64,000 nucleotides of DNA from Cinnamomum chago (GCA_038049695.1 CP142453.1:16124001-16188000), one strand, 5' to 3'. Shown: positions 23,101-34,096, counted from the stretch's first letter. Notes: generated from the letters alone by a model not told the origin. A program made the numbers and translations.

Positions 23101-23157
23101 CCTTGCGGGTCTTGCCGTTCACTGGTTCGGCCCAGCCCGGCCCATTTGACAACCTTA
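20144..23157. mobile_element. Non-autonomous hAT (Ac-like) element, 3.0 kb
   Basis: Termini are TAGACATGTCAAACGGGC and, read from the right end, TAAGGTTGTCAAATGGGC (13 of 18 matching). They are flanked by 8-bp repeats GGGTTGAC (20136-20143) and GGGCTGAC (23158-23165), 7 of 8 identical. Both subterminal regions are dense in GGCCCG/CGGGCC words (20155-20245 and 22995-23145), the arrangement seen at Ac-like hAT ends. The interior has no transposase frame and contains a second inverted-repeat element (20441-21498). The family assignment rests on ends and target length. Confidence 0.8.
20441..21498. mobile_element. Nested inverted-repeat element with diverged internal repeats
   Basis: The left end AGGGCTTGTTTGGCAAATCT and the reversed right end AGGGTGGTGTTTGGCAACTC form an inverted repeat. 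Inside, four diverged copies of a motif like TTTTGTAAATATCTCAAGATC, most followed by ATGATCCAACGGTT-like sequence, occur near 20615, 20785, 20980 and 21132. Flanks share TA only, so the superfamily is unresolved. No coding frame was recognised. The rest of the host element (21500-22980) is AT-rich and non-coding. Confidence 0.55.
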
Positions 23158-23165
23158 GGGCTGAC

Positions 23166-23969
23166 TTTATGATACATCCAAACCATTTACATACATGAGA
23201 CTTCCTTAAGTACACCGGATTCATCAAGTTTTCACCTATCTTAATGGATTGGATCGATGGATCGAAGGTAAAAAATTATCCTTTAATATAAAGTTGTTAA
23301 ATTTATGGGCCACAGATGAATGAATTTGAAGCATGAAAATGACCATAAACTTAATCTATGGGCCCATCAAAGGAGTCCCCCCTAAAGTCTCATGATTACT
23401 GGGGGCCTACACAGGCCCCATTAAGTTTGTCCCTCACCATTTGGTGAGGGAAGGATTGAATGGCATTTGCATGTTATACGTTACACATCCACATATTATA
23501 TATAATATATACAATGGACTCGGTTGGATTTGACATTTGTCGCCCTTTCAAAATTGGGCCCTAGTTCACTTTGAACTTTTAAACAAGAAAAAAGAAACGC
23601 CCTTGCTTTTGTTGGGTTGGGCAGCCCCGTTCATCAAAGGGTTAGATTGGCGGCCCAGTTCTTATATTGTTTCTCATTTCTTCTGGTGGATATTTTCTAA
23701 AAACCCATAATTAAAAATAAACTTCAGGAGATACCAAGTGTGTTTTTTTTTTTTTTCAATTAAGTGTTTTGTGCCCTTTTGACAATATGCATCTCTTGGG
23801 CCCATTTGAATTGATGTGACTCCATCTCCTAGTTACTTCAAACTCTATAAATTATAGGTGACTTTCAAGTTTTTTATACAGCATTTAAAATGAGCAGGTT
23901 GCAGTATTTTTATAAGCACGTTGTCTAAGTAGTTTTCTTCTCTTTTATCTTTATTTTGATTTCAAGATC
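23166..23969. other. Intergenic, no feature recognised
   Basis: AT-rich sequence between the hAT element and the Ty3/Gypsy insertion; no coding or RNA gene signal was seen. The last five bases before the retrotransposon, 23970-23974 (AAATC), are its left target duplication. Confidence 0.5.
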
Positions 23970-23974
23970 AAATC

Positions 23975-24687
23975 TGTAAGTGCAGCCTTCAAGGACTTAC
24001 TCAAAGTACCGGAGGAGGAGCTGCGTGTCTTGTGAACCTGAAAGGGGAGAAGAAAGCGGTCAGAAGACCCTGGCTGTGGGCAGCGCAGGGCTATCCGATG
24101 CTTAAGTTAGTGCGGGTAGCTGATCGGAGAAGAAAAAGAGTAGAGTCTCGTTACATGTATCAGAATATGCCTACCTCTTTTCGGGTCATAAGGCTCTTTA
24201 TATGAGAGGCTGGTGGGACATCAGCCAATGGGCCTCTGACGTGACTGCTAGGGACCCACTAGCCTATAGGGCAATTGATGGGGATCCGTCCTAGCCCATG
24301 CTTCATTAAATACTGGTCCAATCAGCCCACATAGCATTAAATGCTGGTCATGTTGGGCCTGACCCTGTCTTGGTTTATTGGCGGCTGGGGTCCTGCCCTG
24401 ACACGGCCGCAGCCATTGAACATGACTGTCAGAAGCGTGTTGAGAATAGACGACCCGAATGGTGTCCGTCCCATCTCGGCGCCCTCCTCTTTCCACGTGT
24501 CCGTATACCGCCCGTGGCGAAACAGGCCCATTTCGAGCGACCGTTTCCACTTCGACAGAAACAGAGGTGCCATCGAACTCGGCAGAATTGGTGCCGGGAG
24601 AGCTGGTCTCGGCCAGCGTTCAAGGCTCGTGCCGAGGTGCATGCATCCGAAGTGAGTGCCTATATCGTCTAGGAACTGGCCCACACA
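23975..24687 (-). repeat. 3' LTR of the Tat-type element (713 bp)
   Basis: In element orientation it runs TGTGTGGGCCAGTTCC to CTGCACTTACA. Relative to the other LTR it lacks a 26-base block next to its 3' end and a 22-base block in the middle. Reading frames across it are not genes. Confidence 0.93.
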
Positions 24688-24700
24688 ATTGCCCCCGAGT
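24688..24700 (-). other. Polypurine tract of the Tat-type element
   Basis: Directly before the 3' LTR the minus strand reads ACTCGGGGGCAAT, fitting the purine-rich primer for plus-strand DNA synthesis. Confidence 0.7.
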
Positions 24701-25009
24701 TTTCGACTCGTTAGGATCTCAGAATCCTTGGGAGTGGAAACTATATTTTCAAAAATCCATAGGGGGTTCAAAACAGCCAGGGATTCTTGCCCCGAGGTCT
24801 GCTGTCAACACGTGGAGCTCACCTGACCCTTGGCATGCCGGAGGCATTTACTCGTAATGGATACCACGCCCTCATAATTGTAGGAGTTGAACCGCTTGCG
24901 CCACGCATCAGCACCAGATTCAACGCTTTGGTACTTTGGAGTACGCACGTGGTCTCTGAAGAGGCAGTTTTTCGAATTTCGGAAACGGCGCCATCATTTG
25001 GCGCGTCTC

Positions 25010-25017
25010 TATAAATA
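25010..25017 (+). promoter_or_regulatory. TATA box for the antisense gene
   Basis: TATAAATA in a GC-rich context, 224 bp ahead of the antisense ATG. A transcription start near 25040 would give a 5' UTR of about 200 bases. Position and match support a dedicated Pol II promoter within the element; no expression evidence is available. Confidence 0.6.
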
Positions 25018-25240
25018 CGGGTTCCCTCCTCTTCTTTCGTTTTTATACCTTCCGCCTTCGAACGAACTTCTCTGAGAACTGAGAACCAAGAACCAGAGCC
25101 AAGGGTCTGGAGTGAAGCTCTCGTCTTTCAGCAGAGTGCCTTTGTCCGTCTCCGTTTTAGGTCCTTGAGCTAGTAAGTTTCGCGTCTTATTTCTCTCACT
25201 TTCATTCGGTCTCTTTTTGCCTTTCCCTTTCTTGGTGACC

Positions 25241-27344
25241 ATGGGGATTTTCAGTCACTGGGTTGACTCCCCCGCGTCCATAGAGGCTTTTAGGGCTGCC
25301 TACGAGATTCCGGACGATGTCCTCGTCCGGAGGGGTAATCCAACAGACCATACCCGACGATGCAGCGTCGGGGGCTGGATGCCCTTCCCATTCATTGCGG
25401 TGGTGGAGGGGGGCGTTAGGTTCCCGTTGCACCCGTTGCTTCGGGCCTGCCTCTCCTCCTGGAACCTTACCCCCTGCCCACTGATGCCGAACGCCTTCAT
25501 GGTCATCATGGGCACTGTGGCATTAAACCGGCACCTCCACATAGATTTAGACATCCGTGACATAGAGGATGTGTACGACCTCTGCAAGACAAAGGAGGAC
25601 ACATATTACCTCCGCGTCAAGCCGAAGCGGAGGGCCTTCTTCAATGCACTGGAGGATTCGAACAAGTACGCAGGGGACAAGCTCATTTCCGTCTCGGGGA
25701 ATTGGGAGTTCGGCCTCGAGGAGGAAGCAAGAGTTTACAGCATTCCCCGCTACCCCGGGGTTGCTCAAAGTACGGATTTCTCCATTCCTCTATTATAAAT
25801 GTTGTCCTTGTTTTCGCTTTCACATCCCCGAACTAATGTTTCCTCGGTCTTGCAGGTGCTCGGCAGATAAAAGCCGGACTTCACCGTTGGGTGAGGAATG
25901 ACTCTTGGCACAACCGGGTCGCCACGTGTACTGACTTCAACAACCGGGCCGCGTGGGAGTTGCTCAAGTACAAGCCCAGATACATGGGCTATATCATCAG
26001 GAGGTCGGGAGACGAACCAGAGGTTGCCGTAGCCGAAACCGAGCTGCAAAGGAGGGGCCCGGAGAGAAGGGAAATTCCGACTAAAACTGGGCCCTCTCGA
26101 ACCGAGGCCAAAGCCGGACCCTCACTAATCGAGGCCGAGGCTGCCGCCAGAAACCCGGTTTCCTCTTCCGAGTCCGAGTCAGAAGGTACTCCTCTCGCGA
26201 GACGCCCACGACGTTCGCCGCCGAGGACAGAAGAGATGGCTCGCAACATCACCTACCTTGACCTCGAGGCGCTAGCTTTTGGGGACGAATCCCCCGAGGC
26301 ACCTGCTCCAGTGCCCCAAACACCGCTGCCCCCGAGTGGTGCCGGGGCCCCCGAGGTGGCCCTCGTCACGATGGCCCGGGCCGAGGAGGGTGCCAGCACG
26401 GGTCTTGATCAGGACCGCTCCCCCTCCTCTGAGGATGCTCCAGGAGGGAGCGTTATGGGAAAGAGGCCAAGGGAGGAGGACATGAGCTCGGGAGTCGCAC
26501 CACCTCCGGCTCCTTGGGAGTCGAGCTTTACCATGACCTCGGGCGAGCGGTTGACAGTCGAGCATTGCGTCCACGCGACCAACTCCCTCGTCCTGGAAGC
26601 GCTGGCCAAGGGATGCGCTCTGCCAAAGGATATGGCGCTATACGCAGGGTATAGTGATCCGATGCTCCTCGCGTCGTTGCTGCAGACGAACATCCAAGTG
26701 AGCCTCTCCACGAGTTCATTTCATCATTTTATACCCACAGTCCACCCCGGCTAACTTAATCTGTCGTTTTTATACCGCAGGCCTTGCAGAAATCGATGGT
26801 GCTCATCGACAGATACACCAAGCAGAGCCCGGTGGTTGCCATGCTGGAGGCAAAAAGGCTGGAGCTGGAGGGAGCATTGGGCGTTGCCACCCAGAGGGCA
26901 GACCAACTCGAAGCCCAGGGGGTCGAGCTCATTGCCGAGCTGGGCGGTGCCAGGGCGGAGACCGAGAAGAACAAGAACGCCGAGCTCGAGGCAGCTGTGG
27001 AGAAACTGAGAGGCGACCTCGTCACTGAGTCGAAGAAAGTGGCTGAAGCTGAGGCCAAGGCTCAAGCAGCCCAGGCCGAGGCTGACGTCGCCTTTGCCGA
27101 TGCGGTGAAGCAGGCCACCACACACTACGAGACTCGGGTTCTGCGGGTAAGAGACAAGGCATGGGAGAAGGGGTGGCGCGCCGCCTTAAGGAAGGCCGAG
27201 ATCAATGAAGGCCACCCATCTTTCGCAGAGCCTCCCCCATTTCTTGGCCCTACTGTCCCCAGGGCCAACATCGTCATCGAGCCGTCGGTTCAGCCTGAGG
27301 CTGAAGCCCCAGCCACCGCTTCCGCCTCAGACCCTTCAGCTTAG
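25241..27344 (+). CDS. Antisense three-exon gene inside the Tat-type element ('gypsy type transposon' domain, coiled coil)
   Basis: Join: 25241-25769, 25856-26697, 26781-27344 (529, 842 and 564 nt, 644 codons plus stop) with GT-AG introns of 86 and 83 bp and consistent phases. The start ATG lies in ACCATGG. Exon 1 resembles the 'putative gypsy type transposon' domain (PF04195): GGWMPFPFIAVVEGGVRFPL, HPLLRACLSSW, PLMPNAFMVIMG. The middle is rich in Pro, Ser, Glu and Arg (nuclear-signal-like RRPRRSPPR) and probably disordered. Exon 3 begins LQKSMVLIDRYTKQSPVV and continues as a long Ala/Glu-rich coiled coil (about residues 470-600). The frame is intact although gag-pol on the other strand is not. 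Such antisense ORFs are known in Tat elements; their function is unknown. Regulatory or DNA-binding roles are guesses only. Confidence 0.8.
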
Positions 27345-27399
27345 TTGTTTTTGTAAGAATTCGGACTTACTGTAAGGATTGCATTTCTGCCAAGATTCT

Positions 27400-27430
27400 A
27401 TGTACAAAATAAGGTTTAATTAATGGAATA
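27400..27430 (+). terminator. Possible polyadenylation region of the antisense gene
   Basis: About 60-85 bases past the stop the sequence changes from GC-rich to AT-rich and contains AATAAG and TTAATTAATGGAATAG, plausible plant near-upstream elements. This is a weak signal judged by composition and position. Confidence 0.3.
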
Positions 27431-27736
27431 GAACCTCTTTGCCTCATTGTTTTCTCGTAAACCCTGAATGTATAATTTTGCAGTTATGAATGAAATTTCT
27501 CAATTTGCTTCATGTCAGCTTCTCATTTTTTGAATATGCCTGCTTGTGACTTGATGCTATTTCTGTGTACTTTTTGCTCGCGAGCATGCGAGTTCGGTAG
27601 AGGTTGGCCAGCCAGTTTTGGACCTAGTCAGGAGTGGTGTAGTCGTATGATGTATAAACTTAAGGATGTTATTCACTTCGATAAAATGGGGTGAAATTTT
27701 GCCGAAGTGGAATCGCGCCTGGGTCGGTGAAAAAGG

Positions 27737-28152
27737 CGGTCTCGTCATTGGCCCGAAGGCTTCACGCCTGGGTGGCAAGTAGCCGACCCGAGACGATCTC
27801 ATCGTTGGCCCGAAGGCTTCACGCCTGGGTGGCACGTAGCCGACCCGAGACGATCTCATCGTTGGCCCGAAGGCTTCACGCCTGGGTGGCACGTAGCCGA
27901 CCCGAGACGATCTCATCGTTGGCCCGGAGGCTTCACGCCTGGGTGGCACGTAGCCGACCCGAGACGATCTCATCGTTGGCCCGGAGGCTTCACGCCTGGG
28001 TGGCACGTAGCCGACCCGAGACGATCTCATCGTTGGCCCGGAGGCTTCACGCCTGGGTGGCACGTAGCCGACTCGAGACGATCTCATCGTTGGCCCGCAG
28101 GCTTCACGCCTGGGCGGCACGTAGCCGACTCGAGACGATCTCATCATTGGCC
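27737..28152. repeat. 57-bp minisatellite between pol and the antisense gene
   Basis: About seven head-to-tail copies of a 57-bp unit containing GGCCCG(A/G)AGGCTTCACGCC then GGTGGCACGTAGCCGACCCG and GACGATCTCATCGTT. Central copies differ at one to a few bases; the first and last are more diverged. Because 57 is a multiple of three, stop-free frames appear on both strands, but these are not genes. The block lies in the gap between the convergent ends of pol (28241) and the antisense gene (27344). Confidence 0.92.
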
Positions 28153-28240
28153 GTGGCCGAAGTACTGACACAGGATGCCCCGTTCTTTCGAATGTGAACT
28201 CTTTTCATCGAATTCTTCTAAGTACAAATGTACAAGTTTT

Positions 28241-29560
28241 TCAGAAATAGAACTTCTTGAGGTGAGACGCGTTCCATGGCCTCGGTAGCTGTTTCCCTGC
28301 CATATCTTCAAGTCGATAAGCTGACAGCCCAGCAATGGAAGTCACTTTGAACGGTCTGTGCCAATTCGGTGCCAGCTTGCCCTGATTCGGGTCCTTGTCC
28401 CCCGGAAGTGTCTTCTTAAGGACCAGCTCTCCCACTGAGAATTTCCTCTCCCTAACTCTCTGGTTATAGCCTCTGGCCAGTTGTCGCTGATAGGCTGTAA
28501 GCCGAATTGCTGCTGCTTCTCTTCGCTCATCGACCAGGTCCAGCTCCACAGCTAGATGAGTCTCATTTCGGCCCTGGTTGAAGAGTTCGGACCTTAGAGT
28601 AGGGAGGCCAATTTCTAAGGGAATGACGGCTTCCATGCCGTAGGCTAGGGAGAAAGGTGTCGCCGAAGTGGACCGCCTTGGGGTCGTTCGGTAGGCCCAT
28701 AGGACACTCGGGAGCTATTCTACCCATCTTCCTTTGGCTCTGTCAAGTCGTTTCTTCAGCCCGTCGAGCACTACTTTATTGGAAATTTCCGCCTGACCAT
28801 TACTCTGTGGGCAGGCCGGGGTGGAGTAGTGATTGCGGATGCCGTGCTCCTGGCAGAAGCTTCTGAAGAGGTTGGAGTCGAACTGGGTCCCGTTGTCCGA
28901 GAACAATATCCTGGGGATGCCGAACCTTGTGACGATGTTTTTCCATACGAAGTTTTTATAATCCTGCTCCGTGATGGAGGACAACGGTTCTGCTTCGATC
29001 CATTTGGTGAAGTAATCCGTGGCTACTACCAGCCATCTTTTATTTCCGGGAGTTCGGTGGAGCGGTCCCACTATGTCGAGCCCCCACTGGGCGAATGACC
29101 ATGGACTAGAAAGCGGACTGAGGTCCTGTGCTTGCTGATGGAGAGAGTGGGAAAACTTCTGACACTTCTCGCATTTCTCCGCGTACACCTGCGCATCCTT
29201 CTGCATATACGGCCACCAGTAACCCTGGCTGATAGCTCGGTAAGCTAGTGACCTTCCTCCGATATGGCTTCCGCAGATCCCTTCATGTATTTCGAAGAGA
29301 AGGTCCTCCACTTTGCTCGGATGAACACACTGGAGGTACGGCCCTGTGTACGACTTCCTGTAGAGCTTGACTTCGGGAGACAACCAGAACCGGGCTGCTT
29401 TGAGTCTGATTCGATGGGCCTCGCTGCTGTCTTCGAGTAGCTTGTCGTCCTTGAGGTAGGCGATGATGGGGTCCATCCAACTCGGGCCGAGGTCAATACA
29501 CGACACTTCCCGAGGTGGATGGAGCTTGATGCTGGGTGTGGTCAAGGATTCCACTTCGAT
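28241..29560 (-). pseudogene. Integrase region of pol
   Basis: The zinc-binding HHCC module appears as LLFEIHEGICGSHIGG and WWPYMQKDAQ, then CEKCQKF. The catalytic D,D,E triad is visible in WGLDIVGPLH, FSDNGTQFDS and SNGQAEISNK. After the stop at 28715 come the C-terminal segment LPSVLWAYRTTP, FSLAYGMEAVIPLEIG, and an end-domain like KLAPNWHRPFKV...YRLEDMAGKQLPRPWNA. The last residues are HLKKFYF, then stop. Apart from the nonsense codon all key residues are present. Confidence 0.88.
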
Positions 29561-29599
29561 GTTTCTTTTTCTTCCTGCTTCGACGGCTGAAGCCAAGTT

Positions 29600-31945
29600 T
29601 GCAAGGGCATCTGCATGAGAGTTTGATTCTCTGCCTATCTGTTTGATTTCGGCTGACTGAAATTCTGAGAGCAGCTTCTTTGCCAGGGCTAAATACGCGG
29701 CCATCCGATCGTCGCGAGCGTGGTAGTCCCTAGTCAGCTGGTTTGCCACCAACTGTGAGTCACTGAAGACCACCAGCTGTTGAGCTCCGAGGATTTTGGC
29801 GCTGTCTAGTCCGGCTAAAAGGGCTTCGTACTTAGCTTCATTGTTCGACGCCTTGAAATCCAGGGTCAGAGCTTGCTCGATGACCAGTCCTTCTAGCGAT
29901 TGGAGAACAACTCCTGCTCCGGCTCTTCTCGAGGTGGAAGATCCATCGACGAAGACTTTCCAAACTGAGGTGAGGGCTTGGCATTGTGATTGTTCAGAGC
30001 CCGTGGGCGCCTCATGCTCCCTGCCCCCCAGTTCGGTGCCGAGCTAGGTTGGTGCCGAACTTGAGTCGAACTCGGCAAGGAAATCTGTCAGAACCTGGGC
30101 TTTGATCGCTGTCCTGGGCTGATACTGAATTTCATATTGCCCCAGTTCGATAGCCCATCTTGAAATCCTTCCTGAAAAGTCAGCTTTTCTGAAAACAGAC
30201 TTAAGTGGATGTTCCGTAACAACCACTATGGTATGAGTTTGAAAGTAATGAGAGAGCTTCCGCGAGGCACTAATGAGTGTCAGCGCGAGCTTCTCGAGTG
30301 GCAAGTATCTGGTCTCGGCGTCAATCAGGGTTTTGCTCGTATAATATATGGGTTTTTTGACCCTATCCTCTTATCGGAGGAGGACCGAGCTCACCGCATG
30401 ATCCGAGACCGCTAAGTATAAATACAAAAATTCTCCCTGAACCGGAGTTGACAGTAGAGGAGGTGAAGATAAATAGGCCTTAAGCTCCTGCAAGGCCTGG
30501 TCACATTCCGGGGTCCATTGAAATTTAAAGTTCTTCCTAAGAAGCTGAAAGAAAGGCCGGCACTTATCTGAGGATCTGCTGATGAACCGATTCAGTGCGG
30601 CTGCTATTCCGGTTTGCTTTTGGACCTCCTTAGCCGAGGTGGGACTCTGTACTATGAGAATAGCCAAGATCTGATATGGATTTGCCTCAATCCCCCTGCG
30701 TGTGACCAAGCTTCCCAAGAATTTGCCAGAACCGACACCAAATGCGCACTTGGAGGCATTGAGCTTGAGCTTGAACCTCTTCAGAGTGGCGAAAACTCCA
30801 GCTAGGTCTGCCAGATGGTTATGGGCTTGCTTGGACTTGATTACCATATCGTCAATGTAGACCTCAACAGTCTTGCCGAGCTGCTCGTGGAACATCTTGG
30901 TGACAAGTCGCTGGTAGGTGGCTCCTGCATTCTTCAGCCCGAACGACATCACCTTGTAACAGTATGTGCCTCTGGGTGTTATGAAGGATGTCTTCTCTTC
31001 GTCCGGCCCAAACAGTGGTATCTGGTGATAGCCGCGGTATGCATCGAGAAAGCTCATTTTGTCGTGTCCGGCTGTGGCATCGATCACCTGGTCGATCTTT
31101 GGGAGGGGAAAGTTGTCCTTAGGACAGGCCTTGTTCAGGTCGGTAAAGTCGACGCACACCCTCCATTTGCCAGTCTTTTTCTTGACGACCACGATATTGG
31201 CTAGCCAGGTCGGATACTGGACCTCTCTGATGGCGCCGGCCTCGAGCAGTTTATCCACCTCTTCGACCACGGCCTCGGTTTGTGGCACCCCAGTCCGGCG
31301 GGCTCTCTACATCACCGATTTATAGTCAGGGTCCACATTCAATTTATGACATATTACCTCCGGGTCGATGCCGGGCATCTCCTGAGGCGTCTAGGCGAAG
31401 GCTTCTTTGTTCTGCACCAGGAACTGGACCAGTTCGGACCACTCCGGCTCCCCGAACTGACTGCCGAGCAAGAAGAACCGTTCCGGATCTTGTGAGTCGA
31501 TCCTGACTTCGGTCAGGTCCTCCACGCTCTTAATCTCCGGGTCCTGGCCGACCTCATCTAGCTTCTTCTCCAGCCTCTTCTCCATCTCGGCCATGTTAAC
31601 CTCCTTGGGCTCTCGCTCTCCGGATACCACAACTGTCAGGCATTGCTTGGCTGCCTGCTGATCTCCTTTGACTGTGACGATTTCAACTCGGCCATTCTTC
31701 CATTCCCACGGAAATTTCAGCTTCTGGTGGAGAGTGGAAGGGACTGCCTCCAGACTATGGAGCCATGACTTGCCCACTATGGCATTGTAAGGCGATGGCG
31801 CGTCAACCACCATGAAAGTTGTCTCAACGGACGCGCCACCGGCCTCGACCTTGAACGTCACCTTCCCCTTGGGGTACACCGGCTTGGCGCTGAAGCCAAT
31901 GAGGGGAATTCGGGCCTCCTGCAGATCCTTCTCCGTCAGTCCCAT
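29600..31945 (-). pseudogene. Protease C-terminal part, reverse transcriptase and RNase H region
   Basis: The segment 31391-31945 continues the protease (GKVTFKVEAGG, then PSPYNAIVGKSWLH). The RT starts near 31310 and shows VVVKKKTGKWRVCVDFTDLN, KACPKDNFPLP, FLDAYRGYHQI, and the catalytic YIDDMVIKSK near 30840, followed by LGSLVTRRGIEANP. The connection and Gypsy RNase H-like part covers LSHYFQTHTIVVVTEHPL and WAIELGQYEIQYQPR. A second RNase H domain lies at about 30000-29600 (VFVDGSSTSRRAGAG, NNEAKYEALLAGL, VFSDSQLVANQL, HADALANLAS); a dual RNase H is a known Tat/Athila trait. Stops interrupt it at 31391, 31307, 30371 and 30044. Confidence 0.88.
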
Positions 31946-31948
31946 CCT

Positions 31949-34051
31949 CTAGAAGCTATCGAAATAGAGGATCTCGGATGAACTGCCGGAGTCGACGAGG
32001 ACCTTCTTCACGGTGCAATCCTTCACGCCTTGCTTAAAGCAATCAAACTTCAGGGTGACGATCAGCGGGTTGTTGTGGGGAAGCTGTACCCCTTCCAAAT
32101 CTGCATCTGTGAAACTGATTTCTGGCCGCTCCCTCAGAGCCCTCTTCGGAGCTGAGCCGAGTTCGGCGGCCATGACCTGCTTACTGTGAGAGGCCTGCCT
32201 GGCCTCGGCACGAGCTCGGTTACTCCCCTTGGGCGGGGGAGCTAGATGGATGACGTTAATGATCTTCTCTGAACCGTCACTATCGCGGCCCCTATCGTCT
32301 CGGCGCGGGGCTCGGGTGTCGGCCCCGGTGTCCGCCTTGACGAACTCCTGCAGGTGTCCCTCCTGGACAAGCTTTTCCAAATGCGACCGCAGTACCCTGC
32401 ATTCCTCAGTTTTGTGGCTGCTCTCCTTGTGGTACGCACAAAATCTGGTCTGATCACGGAAGGAGGAATCACCCCTCATGGGCTCTGGCCAGCTGAAGTA
32501 CGACCTCGACTTGATCTTATACATGATCTTGTGGATGGGCTCTTTGAAGATCGTGTTGACTGCCCGATATGCATCCTCGGACAGTCTGGGCTTTTTGCTT
32601 TTCACCGAGGTGAATGCCTGAGCCCTTGCCGAGCCGGCTGACACCCAGCGTCTGTCTGACTCATCTCTTCGGGACTCATCTCTCCGAGGCTCATCTCTTC
32701 GGGACGGCCCCCGATCCCTTTTGGAGGGCCTCTCACCTCGGTCCTTCTGCGCGGCCCTATGGTTTTCCCGAGCCCGGACTTGGTCGTCCTCTTGGGCAAT
32801 GTAGCGGTTGACGATTGACATGAGCGCCGTTATAGAGGACACCGGGTTTCTGGCTAGATCTTTGCGAAGGTCACTGTCCGGCAGCAGGGCATTCCGAAAT
32901 GCGAATATGGCCACTTCGTCCTTGGAGTTTTCAATCTGGCTGTAGATCGTCCAGAATCGCTTCGCGAATTGGGTGACATTCTCCCCTTGCTTCATCTTCA
33001 GGGCCATGATATCCGCATCCGTCTTCGATAGGATTCTGTAGGCCTGGAACTTCTTCATAAAGGACTGCTGGAGTTGCTGCGAACTCGAAATGGACCCCTC
33101 CGGGAGCGCACAGAACCACTTCAGGGGCAGGTCACCCAAACTGGAGGAGAAGACTCGACAGTTCAGGTGACCCTCATCTCCCCAGACAAACATCCTCTGG
33201 GAGAAGTGCCTGAGATGTGTAGCTGGGTCCGAGGTCCCGTCGTAGGTGACGAACTTCGGGACGGTGAACTTCTTTGGCAGGGGATACTTCTTGATATCGC
33301 GAGAGAAAGGAGACGCGTCGAGATCAATGGAGTCGCAACAAACTTCCTTTTGGTCTCGACCGAGACCAGCCACCTCCAGATTGCGCTGGACCGTTTCCCT
33401 TATGCGCGCGTCCAACCACTCCTGATCATGATACCTGCTCTCTGGAATGGTTTCTGACGCCTTCCTCGAGTAGCTATGGTTGGTGCTTGAGTCCTCATCC
33501 CGAGCTCGGTCACGCCTTTTCTTATTCAGAAGGTCCCTCAAATCTCCCTTAGGGGAAGAAGCGCGCCTGACACGAGAAACCTTTATCTCGTGTTGTCGCA
33601 ACCGCTGCTGCTGCCGTGACTGCTGCTGGAGCCCTGCTGAACTCGTAACTCTTTCCAGCTGCTGCTGGAGCTGGAGGATCAGAGCGTCCCTCTCCTTGAT
33701 GGCCTCATTCTGTGCTCTAATCTCTTCAAGGGTGGAATCGAAGTCATCATCAGGATTGTAGTCCTCGTCCTCAGCATCCTGCATCTGATCAGAGGGGTGT
33801 GGTTCGTCGACCGCTGGAGACTTACTCCGCTGGTCTCGGCCCGTCAGGAGACCTGCAGGTTGCTGCTGGGTACCTCCCCTCCGGGGAACAGACTCCGAGC
33901 GAAGGTCACGCTCCTGAACATTAATCCGGACTAGGTCACGCTCGACGTAGTCCTCTATGACTGGTTCCTTCCCGGACCTCCTCTTGGCAGGGGACGGTCC
34001 TGCATGCTTTGTCTTAGATGTTTCTCCGCCCATTGCAGCTCTCCTCGTCAT
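31949..34051 (-). pseudogene. gag region and start of protease
   Basis: About 700 codons. The N-terminal third is charged, with Gln-rich coiled-coil-like segments (LILQLQQQLERV). The central retrotransposon gag domain reads FSQRMFVWGDEGHLNCRVF, LPLKWFCALPEGSISS and FMKKFQAYR. A basic Arg/Asp/Ser stretch follows, then a Cys/His cluster (FCAYHKESSHKTEECRVL). At its end comes the protease active-site motif VDSGSSSEILYFDSF, directly followed by the first stop. Gag packages element RNA; the DSG motif is the usual aspartic-protease form in this lineage. Confidence 0.85.
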
Positions 34052-34078
34052 GGTGATAGGGAAGATTGTAGAAATCGG

Positions 34079-34096
34079 TCCCCACAGACGGCGCCA
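34079..34096 (-). other. Primer-binding site of the Tat-type element
   Basis: Two bases inside the 5' LTR the minus strand reads TGGCGCCGTCTGTGGGGA, a tRNA 3'-end complement of the type common in plant Ty3/Gypsy elements. The tRNA species was not identified. Confidence 0.8.

Larger units (their letters stand above)
28241..34051 (-). pseudogene. gag-pol polyprotein of the Tat-type element, six in-frame stops
   Basis: From MTRRAAMGGE at 34051 to the natural stop at 28241-28243 the minus strand keeps a single frame (1,937 codons) with no frameshift. It is broken only by stop codons at 31949-31951, 31391-31393, 31307-31309, 30371-30373, 30044-30046 and 28715-28717 (five TAG, one TAA). Gag and pol therefore formed one continuous polyprotein, a known arrangement in this lineage. 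Domains in order are gag, aspartic protease, reverse transcriptase, RNase H and integrase. The product would be needed for particle assembly, reverse transcription and insertion; the present copy can make only a truncated gag without full suppression of the stops. Confidence 0.9.

Noticed and set aside
24248..24857. Several frames of about 100-144 codons on both strands
   Set aside because: They lie wholly or largely in the 3' LTR and recur in the other LTR (34397-34932).
27737..28152. Direct repeats resembling a CRISPR array
   Set aside because: The units are contiguous with no unique spacers, and the context is a plant retrotransposon.
27557..28197. Frames of 168 and 204 codons with 19-residue repeats on both strands
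   Set aside because: A 57-bp tandem repeat without stops yields such frames automatically; no start context, domain or neighbour supports a gene.
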